Positions 9,585-18,928 of a stretch of DNA of 64,000 nt are shown here, piece after piece (within the stretch, counting starts at the first letter, position 1; every line of letters begins with the position of its first letter). Under the pieces are notes generated by a model. It was not told the origin of the DNA, ran no database searches, and saw nothing but the letters and a program-made list of their open reading frames with translations. Made by a program: the position numbers and the translations under genes. The stretch lies in contig DASXLL010000044.1 of the NCBI GenBank assembly GCA_036496265.1, positions 1 through 64,000 of the forward strand. The letters are read 5' to 3'. The stretch is from CAYLLN01 sp036496265 (GTDB lineage: Bacteria > Planctomycetota > Planctomycetia > Pirellulales > Pirellulaceae).

Positions 9585-10121
9585 CTATTTCGCTGCCTCA
9601 ATAAAAAGACTCTCCAGGGGTCGATTGTCGAGCTCGGTAATACCAGAAATCCCGCTGCCGGTTTCGCGAAACGCGCAGGGGTGAATCGCTCGAAAACCAT
9701 TCCGAGCGAGAAGCTCCGCCGCAAACTCCGTGGTGAACATTGATCGCGATTGTCCGCGCCACAAGAGCTGCACGATCATCCTTCCCGAGAGGCATTTCAC
9801 CTCTTCGTCGGAGATCAGAAAATAGTCGGCATCGCCGGTGCGATAGGCGTTTATCGCCTTGTCCATGTCGGGCAGCCCAAGTCGCAAGATGCCCCCCGGC
9901 TTCAACACGCGGCGCAATTCAGAAAGCGTTCGATCCAAGTCGCCATAGGGAATCTCTGGAAGCGCGTGGATGCTGACGATGTAATCAAAGGCATCGTCGT
10001 CCACCGGCAAGCCATTGCGCATGTCAGCGACGATATCGACGCCCGGCCAGGCCTGAATATCCGAGTTGACCCAGCCGTAACAAGCGATCGGGCCGCAGCC
10101 CCAATTTAGCCGGCGAATCAA
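9585..10121 (-). CDS. Small class I SAM-dependent methyltransferase
   Basis: 178 residues from a TTG start at 10121. The start is chosen because AGGAG lies at 10129-10133, 7 nt upstream, and because translation then begins LIRRLNWGCGP, placing the SAM-binding LNWGCG motif at the N-terminus as usual. An ORF opening at 10214 would overlap the previous gene and adds unlikely residues. Later motifs are FDYIVSIHALPEIPY and LRRVLKPGGILRLGLPD, classic for this fold. It sits 23 bp after the PIG-L gene and upstream of the GT2 gene. Probably methylates a sugar or lipid in the same pathway, which is inference. Confidence 0.85.
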   Translation of the reverse strand: MIRRLNWGCGPIACYGWVNSDIQAWPGVDIVADMRNGLPVDDDAFDYIVSIHALPEIPYGDLDRTLSELRRVLKPGGILRLGLPDMDKAINAYRTGDADYFLISDEEVKCLSGRMIVQLLWRGQSRSMFTTEFAAELLARNGFRAIHPCAFRETGSGISGITELDNRPLESLFIEAAK

Positions 10122-10144
10122 GCGTTTGCTCCTATCGCATCCAC

Positions 10145-10810
10145 CTAAGCGAGCGCCAGCATTTCGTCGCGATCGCAGACGAGAAACGCTTCCGCATATT
10201 TGGACGGCGGGCAAAACAAACCGCGATAGGCCGCCAATCCGAGGAAAGCTTCACGATAGTCAAGCTGCGACAATTGACTCTCGTATTGATCGATGGCTTC
10301 CCGCTTGGAATCGATCGTGAGATCGATTGGCACGAAGGTGTTGGCCGGCAGCGGTTTCCAGACCTCATAAAGCCAGAAATTGAGGCTTTTGTTGTAGGGG
10401 ATGACGGCCTCGCGGAGGAGCCGAAATGTCGCTTGATGATCGCTATGCGCATCCTCCGGCCAGGGGCAAAAAACCCGTTGATACACTGTCTGGCTCAGCA
10501 ACTCTGCGATTGCAGAGGCCAGCTCAGGTTCTTCCCCAAGTCGCGTGTCGCTGCCGCCCAAAAAAACAACGCTGCGCGCTCCGAGAACAGCACAAGCCTT
10601 GCGGGCTTCGTGCGTGCGAGTGTCGGCAAGCTGGTGCTCCGTAGCAGGGTTTCCGGTGGCTCCTTCCAGGCCCTGTTCGCCGCGGGTCAAAAATGCAACA
10701 TCCACCGCGACGCCGCGATCGGCCAGCATGCGAATCGTCCCACCGCAGCCAAATGTCTCATCATCTGGATGCGGCGCCAAAACAAGAACCTCTTGACGGC
10801 GCTCAGGCAT
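10145..10810 (-). CDS. PIG-L family deacetylase (LmbE-like)
   Basis: The zinc-binding HPDDE motif near the N-terminus (VLVLAPHPDDETFGCGGT) and the later EDAHSDHQATFRL are diagnostic of PIG-L/LmbE N-deacetylases, which remove acetyl groups from N-acetylglucosaminyl compounds. The ATG at 10810 (MPERRQEVLVLAP) gives 221 residues, the usual size. The frame stays open upstream to 11161 and encodes a possible membrane helix (IAFFFVTVLVPLAKVFL). A longer membrane-anchored form cannot be excluded, but it would leave only 19 bp for the divergent kinase gene's promoter. First gene of the deacetylase-methyltransferase-GT2 cassette. Confidence 0.85.
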   Translation of the reverse strand: MPERRQEVLVLAPHPDDETFGCGGTIRMLADRGVAVDVAFLTRGEQGLEGATGNPATEHQLADTRTHEARKACAVLGARSVVFLGGSDTRLGEEPELASAIAELLSQTVYQRVFCPWPEDAHSDHQATFRLLREAVIPYNKSLNFWLYEVWKPLPANTFVPIDLTIDSKREAIDQYESQLSQLDYREAFLGLAAYRGLFCPPSKYAEAFLVCDRDEMLALA

Positions 10811-11180
10811 CGTATAGCGAACCGAATAGGCGGCAAGAAATCGAATCGATATCAGCCCAGAGCGCCGCAAAAAAACTTTGGCGAGCGGCACAAGAACTGT
10901 TACAAAAAAGAAAGCAATAAGTGTGCCGTGGGCGAGGGAACGGCAAATTGCGATTCCCTGCACCGTGTATTCAACGTATTCAGCAAACGCTTGCGGCGAT
11001 TGGCGGGTGGCGGCAGTTGTGGTGACAAACTTTTTGTCGTCGCGCGAAAACGTTTTGCCAGAAAAGGAAAGCGAACAGCGAATGCTCTTACTGCCACTGA
11101 TCGGGTTCAACAATATGCTGGCGCGCGGTGACTGTCGGATGGTATAAGGAAAGAATGACAAGGCGGCATGAGAGAGATTT
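10811..11180. other. Intergenic region, or N-terminal extension of the PIG-L gene
   Basis: About 370 bases between divergent genes if the short PIG-L start is right. It is AT-richer than the flanking genes around 10900-10930 and should hold both promoters. The minus strand stays open throughout, so part of it may be coding. No palindrome or clear promoter stood out. Confidence 0.4.
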
Positions 11181-12668
11181 ATGTGGCGGCAGATTGCATT
11201 GCCGGTGATTGGCGTGGCCCTCTCGTGGCTCGCTGTCAGCGGCTCGACTAACTTTTACCTGCAGTGGCTCGATGATTCGTATCAACAGGTATTCGACGAA
11301 AATATTGCCTCGATGCACGCCGCCAGCATCATGCAGCAGGAGATCTGGCAACTGCACGCCGAACTTTTAGCGAAGTGGGACCGGGACATTGATTTGTCTC
11401 AGCGACTCGATACTTTTGATGAAGAAACACAATATTCGCTTAAGACGCTGGTCGAGCGAGCCACAACGGATCGCGAGCGTGACGCTGCCGCTTTAATCGC
11501 CAAATTGGCGCGCGAATACCGCTCCGTTGCACAGAACGTGGAGAAACCGGAGTCGCGACGTGCCAGCCGCGGTATGCCAATTCAGGATCAGCTCTTCGGG
11601 CTGGCCGCAAAGATGTCGGAACAAACCGACGTGATCCGACAGATTAACGACGAATTATTGCGGGCCCACAACGCCCGGCGAACGCGGATCAGTCAGGCTG
11701 TGTTGTGGGCTCGTGGCCTAGCCATTACGCTGGTACCGGCCCTGGGCATCGTACTCGGTTGGTGGACTGCGGCAAGGGTGCAGAAAACTGTGGCTCGCAT
11801 TCAAGTCACGCTGCACGATCCGCTGCTTTCGACGCCGGGTGATCTCGGGACTGTGCAGGTTCGTGGTGGTAACGAACTGGCGTCGATCCAACAACAGGTC
11901 GAGGTCGTCGTCGATCGACTTCGCCGCACGGGCAACGATTTGCAGGCGGCGCGGCAGGAAGTCTTACGTGCCGAACGACTCGCCGCGATTGGCGGCCTGG
12001 CGGCTGGCGTCGCCCACGAGCTCCGCAATCCGCTCACGTCGGTCAAGCTGCTGTTGCAACACGCCGGCAGTCGCGCCGGTAACGCCATTGTCGAAGGGAA
12101 AAAGCTGGCTTTAATCCTGGAAGAGATCGAGCGAATGGAAACGACAATCCAGGGCCTGCTCGATTTCTCCCGTCCCGCGCAGCCCCACCGCAAGCTCCAC
12201 GACGTTCGCGAGACCGTCGAGCGGGCTATGCATTTGATTGAGGGCCGAGCCCAGCGGCAACACGTGTCCACCGAGCTCGATTTGGGCGATAATCAGCTCA
12301 TGATCAATGGCGATCCACAACAATTGCAACAGGTATTCATTAATCTGATGATTAACGCCGTCGAGGCCATGCCCCGCGGCGGTGTGCTGCGTGTGGCGGC
12401 TAAAAAACAGGAGTTTCGGCCCTGTGTCGCCCTGCAAATCTTTGACACGGGCGAGGGCATTCCGCCAGAATTGCTCGGCAGATTGTTTGAGCCGTTTGCT
12501 ACGGCCAAGGAGCGGGGCACGGGACTCGGACTGGCCGTTTCGCGGCGAATTTTGGAAGAGCACGATGGGACCATCGACGTGCATCCGCAGTCTCCTCGTG
12601 GGACAATGTTTGAAGTGACCCTGCGGCTTGTTGCGTCGCACAAGCCGGCGATTGCGGCGGTAATGTAA
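11181..12668 (+). CDS. Membrane sensor histidine kinase (NtrB-like partner)
   Basis: 495 residues. One membrane helix at about 4-24, an extracytoplasmic or periplasmic helical sensor region to about 172, a second helix at about 174-195, then a HAMP-like linker. The H-box GVAHELRNPLTSVK carries the phospho-acceptor His279; the N-box QQVFINLMINAVEAM has Asn392; G1 is DTGEG (422-426), followed by EPF and G2 GTGLG (446-450). It would autophosphorylate and pass phosphate to the response regulator that begins 60 bp downstream. The sensor region matches no ligand-binding domain I recognise. Confidence 0.93.
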   Translation: MWRQIALPVIGVALSWLAVSGSTNFYLQWLDDSYQQVFDENIASMHAASIMQQEIWQLHAELLAKWDRDIDLSQRLDTFDEETQYSLKTLVERATTDRERDAAALIAKLAREYRSVAQNVEKPESRRASRGMPIQDQLFGLAAKMSEQTDVIRQINDELLRAHNARRTRISQAVLWARGLAITLVPALGIVLGWWTAARVQKTVARIQVTLHDPLLSTPGDLGTVQVRGGNELASIQQQVEVVVDRLRRTGNDLQAARQEVLRAERLAAIGGLAAGVAHELRNPLTSVKLLLQHAGSRAGNAIVEGKKLALILEEIERMETTIQGLLDFSRPAQPHRKLHDVRETVERAMHLIEGRAQRQHVSTELDLGDNQLMINGDPQQLQQVFINLMINAVEAMPRGGVLRVAAKKQEFRPCVALQIFDTGEGIPPELLGRLFEPFATAKERGTGLGLAVSRRILEEHDGTIDVHPQSPRGTMFEVTLRLVASHKPAIAAVM

Positions 12669-12728
12669 TTGTTTTCAGCAGCGAAGTGTGCAACTTGGCT
12701 TGCCGCCGCGGCGGCCGAATAATTAGCT

Positions 12729-14195
12729 ATGTCCACAATATTAGTAATCGATGACGAAGCGGGAATTCGTTTCACCATTCGTGAGGTGCTGCAAGGGCCG
12801 GATTTGCGCGTCCTGGCGGCGGAGAACGCCGAGCAGGGATTGCAATTGACGCGTGATGAAGCGCCAGATCTCGTTTTGCTCGACATTCGACTGGGCAACC
12901 GGTCGGGGTTGGATCTGTTTCATGAGTTGCGGGCGATCGATCCCAAGCTGCTCGTTGTCTTCATTACCGGCCACGGCACGGCTGAGACTGCCATCGAGGC
13001 CATGAAGCTTGGGGCGTTCGATTATCTGGTCAAGCCGCTCGACCTGGCCGAACTGCACCACATCGTCGAGCAGGCGCTGAAGATCAGCCATTTGATTCAC
13101 GTGCCGGCTGCTGTCGACTCGGCGACGCAGCTCAGTGATGCGTCTGATCGCTTGATCGGCAGCGGTCCCGCGATGCAGTCGCTGTTCAAGCAGATGGGGC
13201 GCGTCGCGCCTCTGGATGTCAATGTCTTAATTCTTGGCGAAAGCGGAACTGGCAAAGAGCTCGTCGCTCGGGCCATTTACCATCATAGTCGCCGCAGCCA
13301 AGGGCCGTTTTTGGCGATCAACTGCGCCGCGATTCCGGAAACGCTGCTGGAAAGCGAGCTATTCGGCCACGAAAAGGGGGCATTCACCGGCGCCGACCGG
13401 CAACGGATTGGCAAATTCGAGCAGTGCCATCGCGGCACAATTCTTCTGGATGAAGTGGGCGACATGCCGCTGGCGACGCAGGCCAAAATGCTGCGTTTGC
13501 TCCAGGATGGGCAGTTCCAGCGCGTGGGCGGGAACGAAACATTGACTGTTGATGTTCGCGTCTTGGCAGCGACGAACCAGAATCTCGACGCGATGATTGC
13601 CGAGAACCGTTTTCGCCGCGACCTGTATTACCGAATCCGCGGCGTAACGCTGCATCTGCCGCCATTGCGCGAGCGCGAGGATGATGTTGCCGAGCTGGCT
13701 CACTACTTTTTGTTTCGGCTCAATCGTCAGTTGGGAACGGCTGTACAAACAATTTCTCGCGAGGCGCTGGAGATGCTGGAGCAGCACCCCTGGCCGGGGA
13801 ACGTTCGAGAATTGCAAAGCGTCCTCCGCGAGGCGCTCATTGTGGCTACAGGTCCGACGCTGCTGCCGGAGTTCTTGGCTCTGAGCACTCCGTTGTTACC
13901 ATCCGAGATCGAGCGACCCGAGCCGGTGGCGCTTCCGAGAGTCGGGGACTGGAACAAGCTGGAGCAATATCTCGAAGAAGGCATCAAAGATCGCCATCCG
14001 GATTTATATCGAGGTCTCATCCAGCGGTTCGATGCCATCGTACTGGGGCAGGTGATGCAGGCTGTCGGCGGGTTGCAATCGCGGGCCGCCGAGGCGTTGG
14101 GCCTCAGCCGGCCGACGCTACGGGCCAAATTGCGACTTATCTCACGCGGTCTCTCGGGAAATAGTTCCGAGGGAGACGCTGCCAAGTTAAGTTAG
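12729..14195 (+). CDS. Sigma-54-dependent response regulator (NtrC family)
   Basis: 488 residues in three domains. The receiver domain (1 to about 118) has Asp52 in LLDIRLG as phosphorylation site and Lys102 in VKPLD. The AAA+ domain has Walker A GESGTGKE (170-177), the sigma-54-contacting GAFTGA (217-222) and Walker B LLDEVGDMP. A Fis-type helix-turn-helix with LGLSRPTLRAKL lies at the C-terminus. It would drive transcription from sigma-54 promoters when phosphorylated by the upstream kinase. The region between the AAA+ domain and the HTH (about 385-440) is longer than usual and unassigned. Targets are unknown; no -24/-12 site was convincing in the window. Confidence 0.95.
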   Translation: MSTILVIDDEAGIRFTIREVLQGPDLRVLAAENAEQGLQLTRDEAPDLVLLDIRLGNRSGLDLFHELRAIDPKLLVVFITGHGTAETAIEAMKLGAFDYLVKPLDLAELHHIVEQALKISHLIHVPAAVDSATQLSDASDRLIGSGPAMQSLFKQMGRVAPLDVNVLILGESGTGKELVARAIYHHSRRSQGPFLAINCAAIPETLLESELFGHEKGAFTGADRQRIGKFEQCHRGTILLDEVGDMPLATQAKMLRLLQDGQFQRVGGNETLTVDVRVLAATNQNLDAMIAENRFRRDLYYRIRGVTLHLPPLREREDDVAELAHYFLFRLNRQLGTAVQTISREALEMLEQHPWPGNVRELQSVLREALIVATGPTLLPEFLALSTPLLPSEIERPEPVALPRVGDWNKLEQYLEEGIKDRHPDLYRGLIQRFDAIVLGQVMQAVGGLQSRAAEALGLSRPTLRAKLRLISRGLSGNSSEGDAAKLS

Positions 14196-14201
14196 CCGCG
14201 G

Positions 14202-15503
14202 CTACTTTGATTTCGCAATTTCCACGGCATACGTATGCGTTGCGCCGTGCATGTTGGAGCGAAAAACGATCCATTTGTTGTCGGGTGTAAACGTGACGTT
14301 GGGCTCCAGGTCGTAGTCGTGCTTCGAGAGATCCACCAGCCGTTCGGCGTGGAATTTGCGGACTTTGACCGGTGCGCCAGCGACGGTGATCGTCTCCAGC
14401 GGCTCAGTGCTGGGCGTGAACAGATAAATCCACTGACCATTGCCGGGCTTATCGAGCGGGCGATTCTCGGCTGAGCGGTTGGCGACGCTGCTCGGTCCGC
14501 CGCCATCGCCGGCGTAGAGCTTGCCGTCATGCGATTCGTTGTAATGCACCGACCACTGCTGTCGCTCGATTGCGTAGCGAATGCGCGCGCCGGTCTCGAT
14601 ATTCACGCCGGCCAACCAAAACACGCTGGAGCGTGGCGTTTGCAAGTCATACCAAACGGTTTTGCCGTCGTGACCGAAAAATTCATGGCCGGCGATCTCC
14701 ATCGGCATCGTGCGCGGATGGAGCAATGTGAGTCCTGAGCCATCGGCGCGAATCGTCCAGATGCGATCGACCTCTTGCCAGGTGCCTTCGTGGCAAACAA
14801 GAAGCTGCTGCGGATCGGTCGGCGAAAATTGGGTGTGATTGAGCCACGCACGTTCGTAATGCACCGGCTTGATCTCGCCGGACGCGATGTTGACGGTGAA
14901 CAAGACCATCGAGCGGTCGCTGCCATCGCCGAAAGCGCCGCGGCCGCGGCGGCCGAATTGCGGTGCGGCGGGCACACCGCCTTCGCGGGCTCCCGGCGCA
15001 CCGGCGGGGCCACCGCCGCCTCGGGGACGGGCAAAAACGCTTCCCGTGCTGGCCAGCAGCGTTTCATCGGAGTTAATGGCCAGGCCCGACGCGCCCGAAA
15101 ATCCCGGCGGCAGCTTGATGATCTCGCGCGTTGCCTTGGTGTCCAAATGTGTGGCCCACAGGCTGCCGTCGCGTGAATAGAAGACCTGGCGTGATTTTTT
15201 GCCGACAATCGGCGAGCCAGCGCGGCCTTCCGCGATCTGCTCGACGGGCGTTGCCCCCTTGCCCAGTTGTCTTAGATCGATGGTCGCCAGACCGTCACGC
15301 ATCGTGACTAACAATTTGTCGCCGGCGGCGGTGTACTGCTGCTGATGGAAATACAGGCTCGCCGTGCCGGCATCACGGGACAGACGAATAACGCGGTGGC
15401 CAGTGGCTGGCTCGATCCATTCCTTCGGTGGCTCCTGCGCAGCGAGCGGAAGCGCGATTGCGATCACGAGCATGACGAACAGAGCGGAGCGTGGATTGTG
15501 CAT
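14202..15503 (-). CDS. Secreted oligogalacturonate lyase-like beta-propeller (PL22)
   Basis: 433 residues with an N-terminal signal peptide (FVMLVIAIALPLAA-Q). The mature part resembles family PL22 oligogalacturonate lyases: TGHRVIRLSRDAGTASLYFHQ near the start, then LNHTQFSPTDPQQLLVCHEG, IWTIRADGSGL, AGHEFFGHDGKT and YDLEPNVTFTPDNKWIVF. PL22 enzymes cleave unsaturated digalacturonate using a Mn-binding His/Gln site in a seven-bladed propeller. A Gly/Pro/Ala-rich insert near residues 155-190 is unusual. Known PL22 enzymes are mostly cytoplasmic, so export of this one is notable. A PL10 pectate lyase is encoded at 41.5 kb. Other WD40-like proteins are the alternative call. Confidence 0.75.
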   Translation of the reverse strand: MHNPRSALFVMLVIAIALPLAAQEPPKEWIEPATGHRVIRLSRDAGTASLYFHQQQYTAAGDKLLVTMRDGLATIDLRQLGKGATPVEQIAEGRAGSPIVGKKSRQVFYSRDGSLWATHLDTKATREIIKLPPGFSGASGLAINSDETLLASTGSVFARPRGGGGPAGAPGAREGGVPAAPQFGRRGRGAFGDGSDRSMVLFTVNIASGEIKPVHYERAWLNHTQFSPTDPQQLLVCHEGTWQEVDRIWTIRADGSGLTLLHPRTMPMEIAGHEFFGHDGKTVWYDLQTPRSSVFWLAGVNIETGARIRYAIERQQWSVHYNESHDGKLYAGDGGGPSSVANRSAENRPLDKPGNGQWIYLFTPSTEPLETITVAGAPVKVRKFHAERLVDLSKHDYDLEPNVTFTPDNKWIVFRSNMHGATHTYAVEIAKSK

Positions 15504-15507
15504 TGGG

Positions 15508-15633
15508 TCATTCCCTCGTGGCCGCTGGCGTCCGCGCTCGCGATTGAGTTGTGTTCATCGACAGAAGACAACATAGTATCGCCGCACTGGCAGCGGCAAC
15601 TAGCATGGCCGGGCGGATTGGCGTGACGTCCAT
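15508..15633 (-). CDS. Possible 41-residue hydrophobic ORF
   Basis: A short frame ending 4 bp before the PL22 start and encoding MDVTPIRPAMLVAAASAA followed by a hydrophobic stretch. It could be a small leader peptide or simply noncoding. There is no ribosome-binding site and no recognised family. Recorded only because it fills most of the 155-bp gap between the permease stop and the PL22 gene. Confidence 0.2.
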   Translation of the reverse strand: MDVTPIRPAMLVAAASAAILCCLLSMNTTQSRARTPAATRE

Positions 15634-15658
15634 TGGAGTGCCATTGATGGGCGCAGCC

Positions 15659-16771
15659 CTACAAACGCTTTTGCACCTGAAGCGATCCGAAGACCAAGGC
15701 CCCCACGGCCATGCCCGATAAGACCACAGCGTGGGGCCAAAGCTCGTGCCAACCACCACCGCGGAGGATGACGCTGCGGGAAGCGTCAATCATCCAGGTG
15801 GTATGGAAGCAGTAGGCGAGCGGCTTGAGAATCGCAGGCATCGAATCGATCGGAAAAACATAGCCGGAGAGAAAAATCGATGGCAGGAAGGTGCCGAGCG
15901 CCATTTGGCCGGCCGCTTCACGCGTCGAGGATCTGGTCGAGATCCACAGGCCAATGCCCAAGTTAGCCAAAAAGAACGGGAATGAAATCGCGAGCAACGT
16001 GAGAAACTGGCCGTTGATCGGCACCTGAAACACCGACCACATCAAAAACGCGATGAAGCAGAATTCAAATAAAGTCAGCACGATGTAGGGCGCCATTTTG
16101 CCGACAATCAACTCGCCGCGGCGGATCGGCGTCATGTAGAGTTGCTCCAGTGTCCCCAGTTCTTTCTCACGAACGATCGCATTGGCCGAGAGCATTGTGG
16201 ACATCATCTGGCACATGACCACCATCAAACCGGGAATGAAAAAGTTGGCCGAGCGCGTGCTCGGATTGAACAGAATCCGCGGGCGGGCCTCGATCGGCAA
16301 CTCCCGTCCCCCTAGAACCTTTTCCAGCGACTCGCGGAGCGCAATTGCGTTGCTCACGTTGACCGCTTCGCCTGCCACGCTCGATTCGGTGCCATCCACC
16401 AACACGAGTAGCTGCGCCGTTTCGCCCGATTCCAGCTTGCGCGTGAAATCTTCCGGAATCACGATGCCGATGCGCGCCTTGCCGGCCACGATTAGCTCGC
16501 TGGCAATGCGATCGGACAGCACCTGTTTCACAATGTCGAAGTCCTGCGATTTCTCGAACTTTTCCACAAGCTGCCGGCTTTCCTGCGTGCCGGCGTAATC
16601 GACGAGGACCGTGCGAATGTGTCGCACGTTCGTGTCGATCGCGTAGCCGAGCATGAATAGCTCCATGACCGGCACGAACAGTGTGAAAAATAGCGTCTGC
16701 GGATCGCGCAGAATGTGCAGCAGCTCCTTGCGAGCCAGCGAATACGTGCGGAGAAGCGAGTTGCCGTTCAT
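15659..16771 (-). CDS. ABC-2 type transporter permease
   Basis: 370 residues from the ATG at 16771 (MNGNSLLRTYSLARKEL), the typical YbhR/YbhS-type N-terminus; an ORF extending to 16933 would overlap the ATPase gene. One membrane helix near residues 20-40, a large extracytoplasmic loop (about 45-175), then five hydrophobic segments. VREKELGTLEQLYMTPI matches the conserved ABC-2 coupling region. It starts 25 bp after the ATPase stop, as the third gene of an HlyD-ATPase-permease operon. Related E. coli operons carry two permease genes; here only one is present, so it probably works as a homodimer. Confidence 0.92.
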   Translation of the reverse strand: MNGNSLLRTYSLARKELLHILRDPQTLFFTLFVPVMELFMLGYAIDTNVRHIRTVLVDYAGTQESRQLVEKFEKSQDFDIVKQVLSDRIASELIVAGKARIGIVIPEDFTRKLESGETAQLLVLVDGTESSVAGEAVNVSNAIALRESLEKVLGGRELPIEARPRILFNPSTRSANFFIPGLMVVMCQMMSTMLSANAIVREKELGTLEQLYMTPIRRGELIVGKMAPYIVLTLFEFCFIAFLMWSVFQVPINGQFLTLLAISFPFFLANLGIGLWISTRSSTREAAGQMALGTFLPSIFLSGYVFPIDSMPAILKPLAYCFHTTWMIDASRSVILRGGGWHELWPHAVVLSGMAVGALVFGSLQVQKRL

Positions 16772-16796
16772 GAATCGATTGCTTGTCCCTTGCCGC

Positions 16797-17753
16797 TCAC
16801 GCCTCCGCCAACTCCCGCTGCCGCTTTCGCGCGATGGTGACGAAGACGTCTTCGAGATTCGCGGGTGCCGGCCGAATCGTGACTTCTGGACCGGTGATAT
16901 CGGCCATTTCGTCGCCGTCCTGAACCAGCGCATGAATCGACTGCCCGAAAATCGTCGCCTCGCGAACCGTCGGCCGGTGCTTCAACTTCATCAGCAACTC
17001 CGCCACGTCCGGCGCCGTAATCTCCACGCGGCGATAGCCGGCCGGGTTCACTTCTGGAAGCTTTTTCAACTCGCCTGGCGTGCCTATCGCCAGCAGCTTG
17101 CCCAAGTGCAAATACGCAATCCGGCCGCAACGCTCCGCCTCGTCCATGTAATGCGTCGTGATGAGCAGGGTGATCCCTTGGCCAGCTAATTGAAATAGCA
17201 AATCCCATAGCTCCCGCCGGGCGACCGGATCAACGCCCGCGGTCGGCTCGTCGAGAAACACAAGCTGCGGTTGATGCAAGAGCGCACAAACGAGCGCTAG
17301 CCGCTGCTTCCACCCGCCGGACAACCGTCCCGCCCAGCGATTTAGATACGGTTCCAGCCCCGTTAGCTCAATCAGCTCTTGCTGCCGTTGTTTCGCGGCC
17401 GCAGCGCGGAGCCCATAAATGCCGCTGTAAAAATCCATGTTCTCCTGCACGCTCAAATCGGCGTACAGCGAAAACTTCTGCGACATATAGCCAATCGCCT
17501 GGCGAACTTGCTCGGCCTCGCGCTCCACGTTGTGCCCCAGGACCGTCGCCGACCCGCCCGCCAGCGGCAACAAGCCGCATAGCGCGCGAATTAGCGTTGT
17601 TTTACCGGAGCCATTGGGGCCCAGTAGCCCAAACACCTCGCCCCGCTCCACGTCGAGACTCACATGGTCAACCGCCACGAACGTCCCGAATTTGATCGTG
17701 ACGTCCTTAACTTCGATGACCGGTGATTCTGATGCTCGTAATGCGGTGCTCAT
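16797..17753 (-). CDS. ABC transporter ATP-binding protein
   Basis: 318 residues from the ATG at 17753, only 5 bp after the HlyD stop, which supports this start over one at 17786. Walker A is LLGPNGSGKTTL, the signature is RLSGGWKQRLALVCALL, Walker B is LVFLDEPTAGVDP, and the switch His is in ITTHYMDEAE. The C-terminal 80 residues form the regulatory extension seen in drug and daunorubicin-type exporters. It energises the ABC-2 permease encoded next. Translationally coupled with the flanking genes. Confidence 0.95.
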   Translation of the reverse strand: MSTALRASESPVIEVKDVTIKFGTFVAVDHVSLDVERGEVFGLLGPNGSGKTTLIRALCGLLPLAGGSATVLGHNVEREAEQVRQAIGYMSQKFSLYADLSVQENMDFYSGIYGLRAAAAKQRQQELIELTGLEPYLNRWAGRLSGGWKQRLALVCALLHQPQLVFLDEPTAGVDPVARRELWDLLFQLAGQGITLLITTHYMDEAERCGRIAYLHLGKLLAIGTPGELKKLPEVNPAGYRRVEITAPDVAELLMKLKHRPTVREATIFGQSIHALVQDGDEMADITGPEVTIRPAPANLEDVFVTIARKRQRELAEA

Positions 17754-17758
17754 GGTTG

Positions 17759-18928
17759 TTACGGCGCGACATCGCTTGGCAGCCACACATCCGCCGCCAT
17801 GCCCGACTTGAAAACGCCGCCCGGGTTCTTCACCCGAACTTTGAAACCGAACACCTGATGCCTCCGCTCGTCGATTGTCTGCACGTTTCGCGGGGTAAAT
17901 TCGCTGGCCGACGCGATGTAGGTGATCGTTCCTTCGAACCGTTTGCCCGGATAGGCGTCGCTGGTCACCATCACGGGCTCGCCCAAGCGGATTTTTCCGA
18001 GGTCAATCTCCGAAATGTAGGCCTTCACCCACAGGTCATCCGCCCGCAGCACGAGCGCCACCGCCTGGTTCGGCGCGGCGATGTCGCCGGGTCGAACCAT
18101 GAGCGTCTCGACGACGGCCCGCTCGGGCGCGATGACCGTTCGCTCGTTTCGCCGCACATCGATCTCGTCGATCTTCGCAGCCAAATCGGACACACGAGCC
18201 TTCGCTTCGTCGATTTCCTCTTGACGCGTCCCCGCGAGAAGCAAGTCGTAGTTGGCTCGCAATCGTTCGAGGTCCGCCTTCGATTCCGCGATTTCCTCGA
18301 CGCGATACCCGCTTTCCATCATCTTCAGTTTTGCACCCGCCGAACTTACCTGAGCCAGCAGCTTGTTATATTTGGCGTTCGCCGCGTCATAAGCTTGCGT
18401 CGTGGTCGCGCCGCGGGCCAATAGCGCTCGCTCGCGGCTCAGCTCCTGCTGCGCGTTCTGAAAATCAGCGTCGAACGCTTGCAGGTCCTGCCGAGATTGC
18501 TCGACTTCTTCCTTGCGATAGCCGTGCTGCATCAATTGCAGTTTGGCCGCCGCCGTTTCCATCGCCGCTTTCGCGGCAGCCTTCTCTTCGGCGCGTGCGC
18601 CGTTCTGGAGCCGCGCCAGAATCGCTTCGGCGGCTTCTTTTTGCGCCACGAGTTGTCCTCGCTGGGCATCCAGCTCCGGCATTTCCAGCTCCACGATTTT
18701 TTGTCCCGGCTCCACAAGGTCGGATTCATTCACCAGCACCTTCGTCACCCGCCCCCCGACCCGCGAGCTCAGCCGCACTTCCTGCGTTTCGACGGTGCCC
18801 GGCAGCCTCAGCTCTTTCGGCTGCTCGCGAGAATGGAGCCAGATACCGACAGCCGTTCCGCCTGCGATCAGCACCAAAACAGCGAACACGAAGGGCTTCC
18901 AAAACCTGGTCAAGAATTCATCCTGCAT
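17759..18928 (-). CDS. HlyD-family periplasmic adaptor (membrane fusion protein)
   Basis: 389 residues. A single N-terminal membrane anchor (about 11-31) is followed by a biotinyl-lipoyl-like half motif (TVETQEVRLSSRVGGRVTKVLVNESDLVEPGQ), a long alpha-helical hairpin (about 95-265) rich in Glu/Ala/Arg, and a second lipoyl/beta-barrel part (VRPGDIAAPNQAVALV, DLWVKAYISEIDLGKIRLGE). This layout matches YbhG/EmrA-like adaptors that link an inner-membrane ABC exporter to an outer channel. First gene of the operon with the ATPase and permease. Substrate unknown. Confidence 0.92.
   Translation of the reverse strand: MQDEFLTRFWKPFVFAVLVLIAGGTAVGIWLHSREQPKELRLPGTVETQEVRLSSRVGGRVTKVLVNESDLVEPGQKIVELEMPELDAQRGQLVAQKEAAEAILARLQNGARAEEKAAAKAAMETAAAKLQLMQHGYRKEEVEQSRQDLQAFDADFQNAQQELSRERALLARGATTTQAYDAANAKYNKLLAQVSSAGAKLKMMESGYRVEEIAESKADLERLRANYDLLLAGTRQEEIDEAKARVSDLAAKIDEIDVRRNERTVIAPERAVVETLMVRPGDIAAPNQAVALVLRADDLWVKAYISEIDLGKIRLGEPVMVTSDAYPGKRFEGTITYIASASEFTPRNVQTIDERRHQVFGFKVRVKNPGGVFKSGMAADVWLPSDVAP

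Noticed and set aside
10811..11161. N-terminal extension of the PIG-L deacetylase with a membrane helix
   Set aside because: Composition is poorly protein-like and it would leave 19 bp for the divergent promoter; kept only as an alternative in the gene entry.
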